Under the pieces are notes generated by a model. It ran no database searches and was not told where the DNA came from. It was given only the letters and a program-made list of their open reading frames with translations. The translations under genes and the position numbers were made by a program. From Nocardioides sp. J54 (GTDB taxonomy: Bacteria > Actinomycetota > Actinomycetes > Propionibacteriales > Nocardioidaceae), in the NCBI RefSeq assembly GCF_000519005.1, contig NZ_JAER01000005.1, forward strand, positions 51,425 to 115,424: a DNA stretch of 64,000 nt, in the 5' to 3' direction. Below are positions 1 through 7,441 of the stretch, piece by piece (the first letter of the stretch is position 1; every line of letters starts with the position of its first letter).

Positions 1-210
1 GTGCGAGGCGCCCCAGCGCCGACCTTCCGCCGCTGGTTGAAGTGCGAGGCGCCCCAGCGCCGACCTCCCGCCGCTGGTTGAGGTGCGAGGCGCGCTAGCG
101 CCGAGCCTCGAAACCAGTGGCCCCGGTGCACCGAGCCATGATCGCCCCAGCCCGCCATCAAGGCCCGGAGGTTTCGAGGCTCCTCGCTGGCGCTCGTCGC
201 ACCTCAACCA
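1..210. repeat. Long stem-loop repeat, family A (copy 1)
   Basis: Two 41-bp direct units run from base 1 to 82, each carrying the core GTGCGAGGCGCCCCAGCGCC and ending in CCGCTGGTTGA. A third, variant unit forms a left arm at about 75-115, which ends in GCCTCGAAACC. An inverted right arm lies at 170-210, starting GGTTTCGAGGC and ending ACCTCAACCA. The arms can pair across a 54-nt loop. The same arms recur near 61.6 kb. Nothing here looks coding; frames through it are rich in Arg, Pro and Ser and have no supporting motif. Confidence 0.85.
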
Positions 211-274
211 CCGGGCGGAACGCTCGGTCCACCTACGCCCGTCTGGCCGCCAGACGGACTGTGCCACATCCCGG

Positions 275-352
275 AGCCCTCGACAGGCGACACGCTCGCG
301 CCATCGATCAGGCCTGCGCGCAGCCCTCGACAGGCGACACGCTCGCGCCATC
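275..352. repeat. 31-bp direct repeat, two copies
   Basis: A 31-bp sequence beginning AGCCCTCGACAGGCGACACG occurs at 275-305 and again, identically, at 322-352. The second copy runs into the stop codon of pth (351-353). A small palindrome, GTCTGGCCGCCAGAC, at 241-255 precedes the first copy and could be a weak terminator for leftward transcription out of pth. Confidence 0.85.
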
Positions 353-944
353 AGGAGTTGTACCGCTGCTGGGTCTTCTCGAGGCCCTCGGTGATCAGGC
401 ACTCGACGGCGTCGGCGGCGGAGTCGACCTGGAAGGGGAGCTCCTTGCGCTGCGTGGTCGAGTAGTTCGACAGCACGAAGTCGGCGACGTCCTGGCGGCC
501 GGGCGGGCGGCCGATGCCGGCGCGGACCCGGAAGAAGTCGCCGGTGCCGAGGGAGGACCGCATGGACTTGAGGCCGTTGTGGCCGTTGTCGCCGCCGCCC
601 TTCTTGACACGGAGGGTCCCGAAGTCGATGTCGAGCTCGTCGTGGATGGCGACGATGCGCTCGGCGGGGACCTTGTAGAACGTGGCGAGCGCCTTGACCG
701 GGCCGCCGGACTCGTTCATGTAGGAGCGGGCCTTCGCGAGCACGACTCGCGGCGCGTCGGCGCCGGGGGCGCCGAGCCGGCCCTCGACGACGTCGGCACG
801 GCCGGACTTGTGAGCGCGGAAGCCGCTGCCCATCCGGCGGGCGAGCTCGTCGACCACCATGTAGCCGATGTTGTGCCGGTGCCCGGCGTACGACGGCCCG
901 GGGTTGCCGAGGCCGACGACGAGCCACACGTCGGTGCCGGTCAC
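351..944 (-). CDS. pth: Peptidyl-tRNA hydrolase
   Basis: Cytosolic enzyme that cleaves the ester bond of peptidyl-tRNA dropped from stalled ribosomes, recycling tRNA. The product is 197 residues, the usual family length. The N-terminal GLGNPG motif (about residues 11-16) supplies catalytic Asn14, and RHNIGY supplies catalytic His24. Further family motifs are SYMNESG, IHDELD and [10 protein letters not shown]. The GTG at 944 is chosen because GAGGAG lies 7 nt upstream and the family N-terminus starts there; an open frame continues to 1049 but would add 35 non-family residues. It is the last gene of glmU-prs-rplY-pth, about 100 bp after rplY with a hairpin between them. The second copy of a 31-bp direct repeat overlaps its stop codon. 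Confidence 0.95.
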   Translation of the reverse strand: MTGTDVWLVVGLGNPGPSYAGHRHNIGYMVVDELARRMGSGFRAHKSGRADVVEGRLGAPGADAPRVVLAKARSYMNESGGPVKALATFYKVPAERIVAIHDELDIDFGTLRVKKGGGDNGHNGLKSMRSSLGTGDFFRVRAGIGRPPGRQDVADFVLSNYSTTQRKELPFQVDSAADAVECLITEGLEKTQQRYNS

Positions 945-978
945 GTCATCGCTCCTCGGGTCAGGGGTGGAAGCAGAG

Positions 979-1008
979 CTCCCCGGCGCGGAGGACCGCG
1001 CCGGGGAG
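979..1008 (-). terminator. Hairpin between rplY and pth
   Basis: A perfect 12-bp stem (CTCCCCGGCGCG pairing with its complement) with a 6-nt loop. There is no clear U-run, so it may be an attenuator or processing site that lowers pth relative to rplY rather than a full stop. Confidence 0.6.
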
Positions 1009-1045
1009 ATCAACCGGCCCAGGAACCACCTGAGCCGTGCGAAGG

Positions 1046-1675
1046 TCACTCGCTGTCGCCGCCCTCGGCGGGCGCAGCCTCCTCGGCGGCCTCGGTGTCG
1101 CCCTCAGCGGCCTCGTCGGCGGGCTCCTCGGCCACGGGGGCCTCGGTGACGTTGACGACGAGGGTCTCGGCGTCGGTCAGCAGCGTGGTGCCGTTGGGCA
1201 GCTCGACGTCGCTGGCGTGGATCTGGGTGCCGGCCTCGGCGCCCTCGATGCTGATCTCGAACTGCTCGGGGATGTGGGTCGCCTCGGCCTCGACCTGGAG
1301 GGTCGCGTTCTCGGTGACGACGAGGGTGCCCGGGGCGGCGTCGCCGACCAGGTGGACGGGGACGTCGACGGTGACCTTCTCGCCACGCTTCACGGCGACG
1401 AAGTCGACGTGCTCGAGGAGGCGGCGGACCGGGTCGACCTGGACCTGCTTGGTCAGGGCGAGCTGGACGTCGCCGTCGATGTCGAGCTCGAGCAGGGCGT
1501 TCGCGCCGCCGTGGCGGATCGCCATCATGGTCTCGTGGCCCGGGAGGGTCAGGTGGATCGGGTCGTTGCCGTGGCCGTAGACGACGGCGGGGATCTTGTC
1601 CTCGCGGCGGATGCGGCGGGCGGCGCCCTTGCCGAACTCGGTGCGCAGCTCGGCCTTGATCTTCTCGGTGCTCAT
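1046..1675 (-). CDS. rplY: 50S ribosomal protein L25/general stress protein Ctc
   Basis: Ribosomal protein of the long, two-domain CTC/TL5 type that binds 5S rRNA in the large subunit. Residues 1 to about 90 form the L25 domain ([26 protein letters not shown]). Residues about 95-185 form the TL5 C-terminal beta domain. The last 25 residues are an acidic Glu/Ala tail, common in actinobacteria. The ATG at 1675 has AGGAG 8 nt upstream; an in-frame extension to 1732 lacks homology. In many actinobacteria rplY directly follows prs, but here 2.8 kb of other genes separates them. Bases 1676-1897 upstream show no gene and presumably hold its promoter. Confidence 0.95.
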   Translation of the reverse strand: MSTEKIKAELRTEFGKGAARRIRREDKIPAVVYGHGNDPIHLTLPGHETMMAIRHGGANALLELDIDGDVQLALTKQVQVDPVRRLLEHVDFVAVKRGEKVTVDVPVHLVGDAAPGTLVVTENATLQVEAEATHIPEQFEISIEGAEAGTQIHASDVELPNGTTLLTDAETLVVNVTEAPVAEEPADEAAEGDTEAAEEAAPAEGGDSE

Positions 1676-1897
1676 GGGGAACTCCTGGCTCGTCCTTGTC
1701 GGGTGGCGTTGCCCGGGAAAGAGGAACGCCACGCTTCCCTGGCCCGATGACCGGCAGGGCGCGCGGCGTCAGAAGACGAACCGGCCCAGTCGATCACGGA
1801 GTCACAGAAGCGGGTGCTCCCTCGCCGAGGCAACCGGAAGAGACTACCGAGGGACGGCCGTCGCCGCGAAATCCACGTCAGGGCCCCGACCGGACCG

Positions 1898-2329
1898 CTA
1901 GAGGTACGGGTCCGTGACCTCGCGGAGCGCGACCAGCGCGTCCTGCAGTGCGGCCATCCGCTCGGCGCCGAGGTGGCGGCGCCACTCCCGCTCCACGGCC
2001 CGCTCCTCGCGCCGGGCGACCGCCTGCGCGGCGCGGCCGCGGGGGGCGAGCACGACGAGGCGCGCCCGGGCGTCCGCGGGGTCAGGCACCCGCTCGACGT
2101 ACCCGCACCGCTCGAGCTGGTCGACGAGCGCACTGGCGCTCTGCTTGGTGATCCGCGCCTGCTCGGCGATGTCGGTGACCCGGATGCCGTCCTCGCGGAG
2201 TCGGGCGGCGGCCCGCGCCATCGCGGGCGTCAGGTCCTCGAAGCCAGCGGCCACGACCGCGTCGTTGATCCGCTGCTCGACGTACCGCGCGCCGATGAAC
2301 ATCAGCAGGCCGGGATGCGGACCGGACAA
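1898..2329 (-). CDS. MarR-family transcriptional regulator
   Basis: A 143-residue winged-helix repressor of the MarR type. The DNA-binding core lies at about residues 50-98: VTDIAEQARITKQSASALVD is the helix-turn-helix, followed by the wing RVPDPADARARLVVL containing the family DPxDxR pattern. The start is a TTG at 2329 with AGGAGG 7 nt upstream. It is transcribed divergently from the DinB-type gene at 2419, and the gap contains repeated CTGACCA/TGGTCAG half-sites. It therefore very likely controls itself and that neighbour. The ligand cannot be told from sequence. Confidence 0.88.
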   Translation of the reverse strand: MSGPHPGLLMFIGARYVEQRINDAVVAAGFEDLTPAMARAAARLREDGIRVTDIAEQARITKQSASALVDQLERCGYVERVPDPADARARLVVLAPRGRAAQAVARREERAVEREWRRHLGAERMAALQDALVALREVTDPYL

Positions 2330-2354
2330 CTCTTCCTCCTCGAGACCTTGACGA

Positions 2355-2399
2355 ACTGGTCAGCGCGACTGACCATATCAGTCAGGGAAACTGACCAGT
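2355..2399. promoter_or_regulatory. Probable MarR operator
   Basis: ACTGGTCAG at 2355-2363 and its exact complement CTGACCAGT at 2391-2399 flank a further CTGACCA...TCAGTCAG pair, giving several overlapping inverted repeats between the divergent start codons at 2329 and 2419. This layout is typical of an autoregulated MarR operator. Confidence 0.7.
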
Positions 2400-2418
2400 C
2401 GAGATCACGAGGGCGGCG

Positions 2419-3054
2419 ATGGACAAGAGCACCCTGTGGGCCTGGGTCCACGCCGAGCGCACGGCTCTGGCCACCACCCTCGCCGACCTCTCCCCCGAGG
2501 AGTGGGCGCACGAGTCGCTGTGCCCGGGGTGGAGCGTGCACGACGTCGCGGCGCACGTGATCTCGACCCCGCAGATCGGCTGGCCGCAGATGGGCGGGCT
2601 GGTGGCACGCAACCTCGGGCGTGGCCACAACACGATGATCTTCCGCGAGGTGAAGCGACTCGGCGCCCGAGAGACGAGGGAGAGCATCCTCGCCGACTTC
2701 GACCGGTTCGCCACCAGCACGCACCACGTGCCGACGACCACCAGCGTCGAGCCGCTCATCGACTCGCTGATCCACCACCAGGACGTCGTCCGCCCGCTCG
2801 GCCGGACCCGCGAGATGCCACCGGAGGCGGCGGCGGTCGCCGCCGACCGGGTGCGCCGCCTCGCCTTCCTCATGGGCACCCGCCGCCTGCTGCGCAGCGT
2901 GCGCCTCGTCGCCACCGACGTCGACTGGGCCCGTGGCTCCGGCCCGACCATCACCGGCCCGATGCAGGAGCTGCTGATGATCGCCTCCGGCCGCCGCCCC
3001 GACCCCGCCCTGGTCTCGGGCGAGGGCGTGGCGCTCGTGCCGGCGCTGTCCTGA
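2419..3054 (+). CDS. Maleylpyruvate isomerase-family, mycothiol-dependent enzyme (DinB fold)
   Basis: A 211-residue protein of the MDMPI_N/TIGR03083 type, a four-helix DinB-like fold binding one divalent metal, often using mycothiol as cofactor. The signature PGWSVHDVAAH gives candidate metal ligands His41 and His46, and SLIHHQDVVRP gives His119/His120. The family name comes from one characterised member; most members have unknown substrates, so isomerase activity is not implied. The ATG at 2419 has GAGGGCGG upstream. It is divergent from a MarR gene, suggesting induction by a small toxic molecule. The product ends shortly before a palindromic repeat. Confidence 0.8.
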   Translation: MDKSTLWAWVHAERTALATTLADLSPEEWAHESLCPGWSVHDVAAHVISTPQIGWPQMGGLVARNLGRGHNTMIFREVKRLGARETRESILADFDRFATSTHHVPTTTSVEPLIDSLIHHQDVVRPLGRTREMPPEAAAVAADRVRRLAFLMGTRRLLRSVRLVATDVDWARGSGPTITGPMQELLMIASGRRPDPALVSGEGVALVPALS

Positions 3055-3083
3055 CGCTGGTCGGCGCGGCGGCGGGGGAGAAA

Positions 3084-3144
3084 TTCGCCGGTCGACCGGC
3101 GAAACTCACGCTTGACCGACGAAGCTTCGTCGGTCAAGCGTGAG
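3084..3144. repeat. Double palindrome, family B (copy 1)
   Basis: A 20-bp perfect palindrome TTCGCCGGTCGACCGGCGAA (3084-3103) is followed by a 40-bp perfect palindrome (3105-3144; centre GAAGCTTC, outer ends CTCACGCTTG/CAAGCGTGAG). A related pair in reversed order occurs at 19878-19929. It lies between two same-strand genes; the 40-bp palindrome could also terminate transcription. Confidence 0.9.
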
Positions 3145-3194
3145 CTTTGACGGTCAGGTTCGTCCCGGACGCCGGGGTTGTGTCGGGATACCGA

Positions 3195-3217
3195 TTTATA
3201 CTCGGCCGAAGTATAAA
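3195..3217. promoter_or_regulatory. TTTATAC palindromic operator candidate
   Basis: TTTATACT and AGTATAAA form an 8-bp inverted repeat around a GC-rich 7-bp centre, 22 bp before the ATPase start codon. The AT-rich arms stand out sharply in this GC-rich sequence. It may be a regulator-binding site overlapping the promoter (the TATACT-like arm could serve as a -10 box). Confidence 0.6.
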
Positions 3218-3238
3218 GACGTATCACGCGGAGGCGGC

Positions 3239-4411
3239 ATGCCCAGCAACCCCTACACCCCCGGCCAGGTGCCCCGGATCCTCGCCGGGCGCGCGGTCGA
3301 GATGCGGCGGATCGAGGGGCTGCTGGCGCGCGTCGCGACGTACGGCGAGCTGGGTGGTCCGCTGCTGGTGTTCCACGCGCCGCGCGGCATCGGCAAGACC
3401 TCCCTGCTGCGCGCGGGCCAGCGCCGCGCGACCGAGTCCGGGTTCGTCACCGCGTGGGTCGCGTGCTCTCGGCAGCGGCCGGTGCTGCCGGAGGTCGCGC
3501 ACAGCATCGGCCGGGCGCTGGAGCGCGCGGACGCCGTACCGTCCGGCGCGGCCGGCAACCGCTGGCGTGGTCAGCTGGAGCGGCTCACCGTCGAGGTCGG
3601 CCTGCCCGGGGCGAAGGTGCAGGCCGAGCTCGCGCGCAAGGAGGCGACCGCTCCCCCGCAGGCGGTGATCGGGATCCTCGAGTCGCTGCTGCACGACGCT
3701 GCCACCGCGGTCCGCCAGCACGGCGGGGCCGGCCTGCTGCTCCTGCTCGACGAGCTGCACACCGCGTCGGCCGACGACATGTCGGTGCTGCTCAACACGC
3801 TGCAGAACCTCGACGGCGAGCGCGCCGACAACCCGCTCGCGGCGGTGTCCGCCGGCCTGCCCGTGACGCCCGAGGCCCTGACCCGGGCCGCCACCTTCGG
3901 TGAGCGGAGCACGTTCATCTCCCTCGACGTCCTCTCCGAGGACGACGCCCGGGCGGCGCTGGTGCAGCCGGCCGAGGTCGAGGGCGTGGGCTGGACCGAC
4001 GCCGCGCTCGCCGCGATCGTGGCCGAGTCGCACGGCTACCCGTACCTCATCCAGCTGCTCGGCAGCACCACCTGGGACGCCGCGGAGCCCGACCGCGGCG
4101 ACCGGCTCACCCTCAACGACGTCCGGCGCGGACTCCCGGTCGCGCGCGACCAGCTCGCCGCGATGCACCGCGCCCGCTGGGGTGCTGCGACCCGGCTCGA
4201 GCAGCGCTTCCTCGCCGCGATGGCCGCGGCCGGCGACGGCAACGTCACCCGCGCCGCGATCGCCGCCGGGATGGGCGTCGACTCACGGGCAATCAGCGTG
4301 CCGCGGGAACGGCTCATCGAGAAGGGCGTGATCGAGCCGGTCGGTCACGGCCTGGTGCGCTTCACCCTGCCCGGGTTCGGGGCGTTCGTACGCTCGCTCG
4401 ACCAGGCGTGA
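3239..4411 (+). CDS. AAA ATPase with C-terminal winged-helix region
   Basis: A 390-residue ATP-binding protein of the Orc1/Cdc6-like or STAND-like P-loop group common in actinobacteria. Walker A is HAPRGIGKTS (residues 46-55); Walker B is LLLLLDELH (about 166-174). A sensor/arginine region and an ATPase lid follow. The last 90 residues (RFLAAMAAAGDGNVTRAAIA to the end) resemble a winged helix, so DNA or partner binding is likely. The ATG at 3239 has GGAGG 5 nt upstream; upstream in-frame sequence is excluded because it crosses the palindromic operator. No nuclease or other effector is encoded beside it, and its role is unknown. It sits in the block that separates rplY from prs. Confidence 0.8.
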   Translation: MPSNPYTPGQVPRILAGRAVEMRRIEGLLARVATYGELGGPLLVFHAPRGIGKTSLLRAGQRRATESGFVTAWVACSRQRPVLPEVAHSIGRALERADAVPSGAAGNRWRGQLERLTVEVGLPGAKVQAELARKEATAPPQAVIGILESLLHDAATAVRQHGGAGLLLLLDELHTASADDMSVLLNTLQNLDGERADNPLAAVSAGLPVTPEALTRAATFGERSTFISLDVLSEDDARAALVQPAEVEGVGWTDAALAAIVAESHGYPYLIQLLGSTTWDAAEPDRGDRLTLNDVRRGLPVARDQLAAMHRARWGAATRLEQRFLAAMAAAGDGNVTRAAIAAGMGVDSRAISVPRERLIEKGVIEPVGHGLVRFTLPGFGAFVRSLDQA

Positions 4412-4464
4412 CGGCTGGTCCGAGCCGCGTCGATTGGGCAGGAACTGCAGCCCGCGGGGCCGAA

Positions 4465-4491
4465 TTGTCGCCGTTTGGTCCCAAACGACAA
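4465..4491. terminator. Bidirectional terminator hairpin
   Basis: TTGTC...GTTTGG and CCAAAC...GACAA pair with a 3-nt bulge, between the convergent ends of the ATPase gene (4411) and prs (4508). A CCCTTCT run follows on the plus strand. Confidence 0.55.
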
Positions 4492-4507
4492 CCCTTCTGG
4501 TGACCCC

Positions 4508-5488
4508 TTACGCGTGCCCGTCGAACATCGACGTGACCGAGCCGTCCTCGAACACCTCGCGGATGGCACGGGCCACCATCGGGGCGATCGATAGGGTGGT
4601 CAGCTTGTCGAACTGCTTCTCGTCAGGGACGGGGAGCGTGTTGGTGACGACGATCTCGGTCGCGGTGCTGTTCTTGAGCCGGTCGACGGCGGGCTCAGAC
4701 AGGATCGCGTGGGTGGCGGCGATGACGACGCCGGCGGCACCGGCGGTCATCAGGGCCTCGGCGGCCTTCACGATCGTGCCGCCGGTGTCGATCATGTCGT
4801 CGGTCAGCACGCAGATCTTGCCGGCGACCTCGCCGACGACGCGGTTGGCGACGACCTCGTTGGCGACGTCGATGCGGCGGGTCTTGTGGATGAAGGCCAG
4901 CGGCGCGCCGTCGAGCCGGGCGGCCCAGCGTTCGGCGACCTTGATCCGGCCGGCGTCGGGCGAGACGACGGCGAGCTCCTGGTGGCCGTACTTCGCCTTG
5001 ATGTAGTCGGTGAGCACCGGCAGCGCCATCAGGTGGTCGACGGGGCCGTCGAAGAAGCCCTGGAGCTGGTCGGCGTGCAGGTCGACGGTGATGATCCGGT
5101 CGGCGCCGGCGGTCTTGAACAGGTCGGCGATGAGGCGCGCGGAGATCGGCTCGCGACCGCGGTGCTTCTTGTCCTGGCGGCTGTAGCCCCAGAACGGCAT
5201 GACGACCGTGATCCGCTTGGCCGAGGCACGCTTGAGCGCGTCGACCATGATCAGGTGCTCCATGATCCACTCGTTGATCGGAGTGGTGTGGCTCTGGATG
5301 ACGAACGCGTCGCAGCCACGCACCGACTCGGCGTAGCGGACGTAGATCTCACCGTTGGCGAACTCGCGGGCGTCGGTGGGCACGAGCTGCTGCCCGAGGA
5401 TCTCGGCCACCTCCTCCGCCAGCTCGTGGTGTGCCCGTCCCGAGAAGACCATCAGGTTCTTCTCGGTCGTCCGCTTCAAGCCGCTCAC
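4508..5488 (-). CDS. prs: Ribose-phosphate pyrophosphokinase
   Basis: Makes PRPP from ribose 5-phosphate and ATP for nucleotide, histidine, tryptophan and arabinan precursor synthesis. The 326-residue product is a typical class I enzyme. It carries the flexible catalytic loop region YSRQDKKHRGREPISARL (about 102-119), the PRPP-synthase signature DLHADQLQGFFD (136-147), and the PRPP-binding loop TDDMIDTGGT (229-238). The GTG at 5488 follows GGGGAG, and the family N-terminus begins there; the open frame reaching 5581 overlaps glmU and adds no homology. It is 31 bp downstream of glmU in the same operon. Confidence 0.97.
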   Translation of the reverse strand: MSGLKRTTEKNLMVFSGRAHHELAEEVAEILGQQLVPTDAREFANGEIYVRYAESVRGCDAFVIQSHTTPINEWIMEHLIMVDALKRASAKRITVVMPFWGYSRQDKKHRGREPISARLIADLFKTAGADRIITVDLHADQLQGFFDGPVDHLMALPVLTDYIKAKYGHQELAVVSPDAGRIKVAERWAARLDGAPLAFIHKTRRIDVANEVVANRVVGEVAGKICVLTDDMIDTGGTIVKAAEALMTAGAAGVVIAATHAILSEPAVDRLKNSTATEIVVTNTLPVPDEKQFDKLTTLSIAPMVARAIREVFEDGSVTSMFDGHA

Positions 5489-5519
5489 GCGTGACTCCCC
5501 TGGTCGCCGGAGTTGATAC

Positions 5520-7001
5520 TCAGGATTCTGCCTTCTCCGCGGGGTCGTCCCCAACTCCACGGCCGTTTTCGGACGGTTCACCCAGCGCCGCCGCGGCGGC
5601 GTCCGCCTGGGCCGTGCCGGTACGACGCAGCAGCACCCAGCGCTCGATGTTGCGCTGCGGCGAGGTGCTCACCGCGAGGGCGCCCGGAGGGACGTCGCGG
5701 CGGACCACCGTGCCGCCGCCGGTGGAGGCACCGTCGCCGATCTCGATGGGTGCGACGAAGGTGTTGTTGGAGCCGGTCTTGGCGTGCCGGCCGACCTTCG
5801 TGCGGTGCTTGTCGACGCCGTCGTAGTTGGCGAAGATCGTGCCCGCGCCGATGTTGGAGCCCTCGCCGATCTCGGCGTCGCCGACGTACGACAGGTGTGG
5901 GACCTTCGCGCCCTCGCCGATGGCGGCGTTCTTCGTCTCGACGAAGGTGCCGATCTTGCCCTTCGCGCCGAGGGCGGTGCCGGGGCGCAGGTAGGCGAAC
6001 GGGCCGACGGTCGCACCGTCGCCGACGACGGCCAGCTGGGCGTGGGCGCGCACGACGCGGGCGCCCGCACCGACCTCGCAGTCCTCGAGGGTGGTGTCCG
6101 GCCCGATCACCGAGTCCTCGCCGACGACGGTCGCGCCGAGCAGCTGGGTGCCGGGCAGGATCGTGACGTCCTGGGCGAGCACGACGTCGGCGTCGATCCA
6201 GGTGGTCGCGGGGTCCATGACCGTGACGCCCTCGCGCATCCAGCGGGTGACGATGCGGCGGTTGAGCTCGCGGCCGAGCTCGGCCAGCTGGGCGCGGTCG
6301 TTGGCCCCCTCGGTCTGCAGCGCGTCCTCGACGGCGTGGGCGGCGACGAGCAGGTCGTCTCGACGGGCGAGCGCGATCGCGTCGGTCAGGTAGTACTCGC
6401 CCTTGGCGTTGTCGTTGCCGATCCGGCCGATGGCGTCGGCGAGGAAGGCGGCCTCGAAGGCGAGGATGCCGGAGTTGATCTCGGTGATCGCCCGCTGCTC
6501 GTCGGTGGCGTCCTTCTCCTCGACGATGGCCTGCACGGCGCCCGCGTCGTCGCGCACGATCCGGCCGTAGCCGTGCGGGTCGGCGACGATGCCGGACAGG
6601 ATGCTGACCGCGGCGCCCGCGCTGCGGTGGGACTCCGCGAAGGCGCGCAGCGTGTCCCCGGCGAGGAGCGGCGTGTCGCCGTACGCGATGAGGACGGTGC
6701 CCTCGCTCGGCGGGGCGTCGAGCGCCTCCAGCGCCACCCGGACGGCGTGCCCGGTGCCGAGCTGCTCCTCCTGGACGGCGAGCACGGCGTCGGGGCGCAG
6801 CTCGCCGACGTGCGGGGCGACCAGCTCGCGCTGGTGGCCCACGACGGTCACCACGCGGGTCGGCTCGAGCGAGCCGACCGCGGCGAGCACGTGGCCGATC
6901 ATGCTGCGCCCGCCGATGCGGTGGAGCACCTTCGGGGTCTTGGACTTCATCCGGGTGCCCCCGCCGGCGGCGAGGACGATGACGGTCAGCTGCTCACTCA
7001 C
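5520..7001 (-). CDS. glmU: Bifunctional UDP-N-acetylglucosamine pyrophosphorylase/glucosamine-1-phosphate N-acetyltransferase
   Basis: Makes UDP-GlcNAc, the precursor for peptidoglycan (and for mycothiol via MshA). The product is 493 residues. The N-terminal uridylyltransferase half has LAAGGGTRMKSKTPKVLH (about 10-27). The C-terminal half is a left-handed beta helix of hexapeptide repeats (for example VGPFAYLRPGTALG and AEIGEGSNIGAGTIFANYDG) that carries acetyl-CoA-dependent activity. The GTG at 7001 is chosen by family alignment; the ribosome-binding site is weak. It is the first gene of the minus-strand glmU-prs pair. Confidence 0.96.
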   Translation of the reverse strand: MSEQLTVIVLAAGGGTRMKSKTPKVLHRIGGRSMIGHVLAAVGSLEPTRVVTVVGHQRELVAPHVGELRPDAVLAVQEEQLGTGHAVRVALEALDAPPSEGTVLIAYGDTPLLAGDTLRAFAESHRSAGAAVSILSGIVADPHGYGRIVRDDAGAVQAIVEEKDATDEQRAITEINSGILAFEAAFLADAIGRIGNDNAKGEYYLTDAIALARRDDLLVAAHAVEDALQTEGANDRAQLAELGRELNRRIVTRWMREGVTVMDPATTWIDADVVLAQDVTILPGTQLLGATVVGEDSVIGPDTTLEDCEVGAGARVVRAHAQLAVVGDGATVGPFAYLRPGTALGAKGKIGTFVETKNAAIGEGAKVPHLSYVGDAEIGEGSNIGAGTIFANYDGVDKHRTKVGRHAKTGSNNTFVAPIEIGDGASTGGGTVVRRDVPPGALAVSTSPQRNIERWVLLRRTGTAQADAAAAALGEPSENGRGVGDDPAEKAES

Positions 7002-7202
7002 GCGGACACAGTAATCCCGCGGGACGGAGGCCCCGCGCGCCCACCCGAGCGGCCCACCCGAGCGGACCGCCCGCGACCGGATCCGATCGCATCCTTTTCC
7101 ACAGTTCGACGAAAGCCCGTGCATCCGGCGCCGATGAGGCGTATCACAGGAGACCTACGACACACAGGGACAACGACACCGACCGATGAAGGGAGCACGA
7201 CG

Positions 7203-7382
7203 ATGTGCGACCACTCCCCGCAGTGCCCGGACGCCGCGGCCACCGACTGCTGCAGCGCCCACGTGACCGCCGACCACAGCGAGCAGGGCTGGTGCCGGCT
7301 CTGCAACGGCGTCATCCTCTTCGACGACGGCGCGTACCTCACGCCCGAGGGCCAGCCGATGGAGCTGCGCCGCACGGCCTGA
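7203..7382 (+). CDS. Small DUF5999-like protein
   Basis: A 59-residue protein with Cys-rich first half (MCDHSPQCP...DCCSAH) and the conserved stretch EQGWCRLCNGVILFDDGAYL. This pattern of short N-terminal CxHxxxC, then EQGW.LLCNGV..F.D.G.L.P.G, matches the actinobacterial DUF5999 family as I remember it. The cysteines and histidines suggest a metal site, but no function is established. The ATG at 7203 has GAAGGGAG 7 nt upstream. It stands alone between glmU (divergent) and the NAD(P)-binding gene. Confidence 0.75.
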   Translation: MCDHSPQCPDAAATDCCSAHVTADHSEQGWCRLCNGVILFDDGAYLTPEGQPMELRRTA

Positions 7383-7441
7383 CGCCGGCTCGTCGTCCGC
7401 CGACCGGCTGACCCCTCGCGACCGCCCCGTAGGCTCGGGGA

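Noticed and set aside
945..1049. Longer pth start at 1049
   Set aside because: It would run over the hairpin at 979-1008 and add 35 residues without homology, while the GTG at 944 has an excellent ribosome-binding site.
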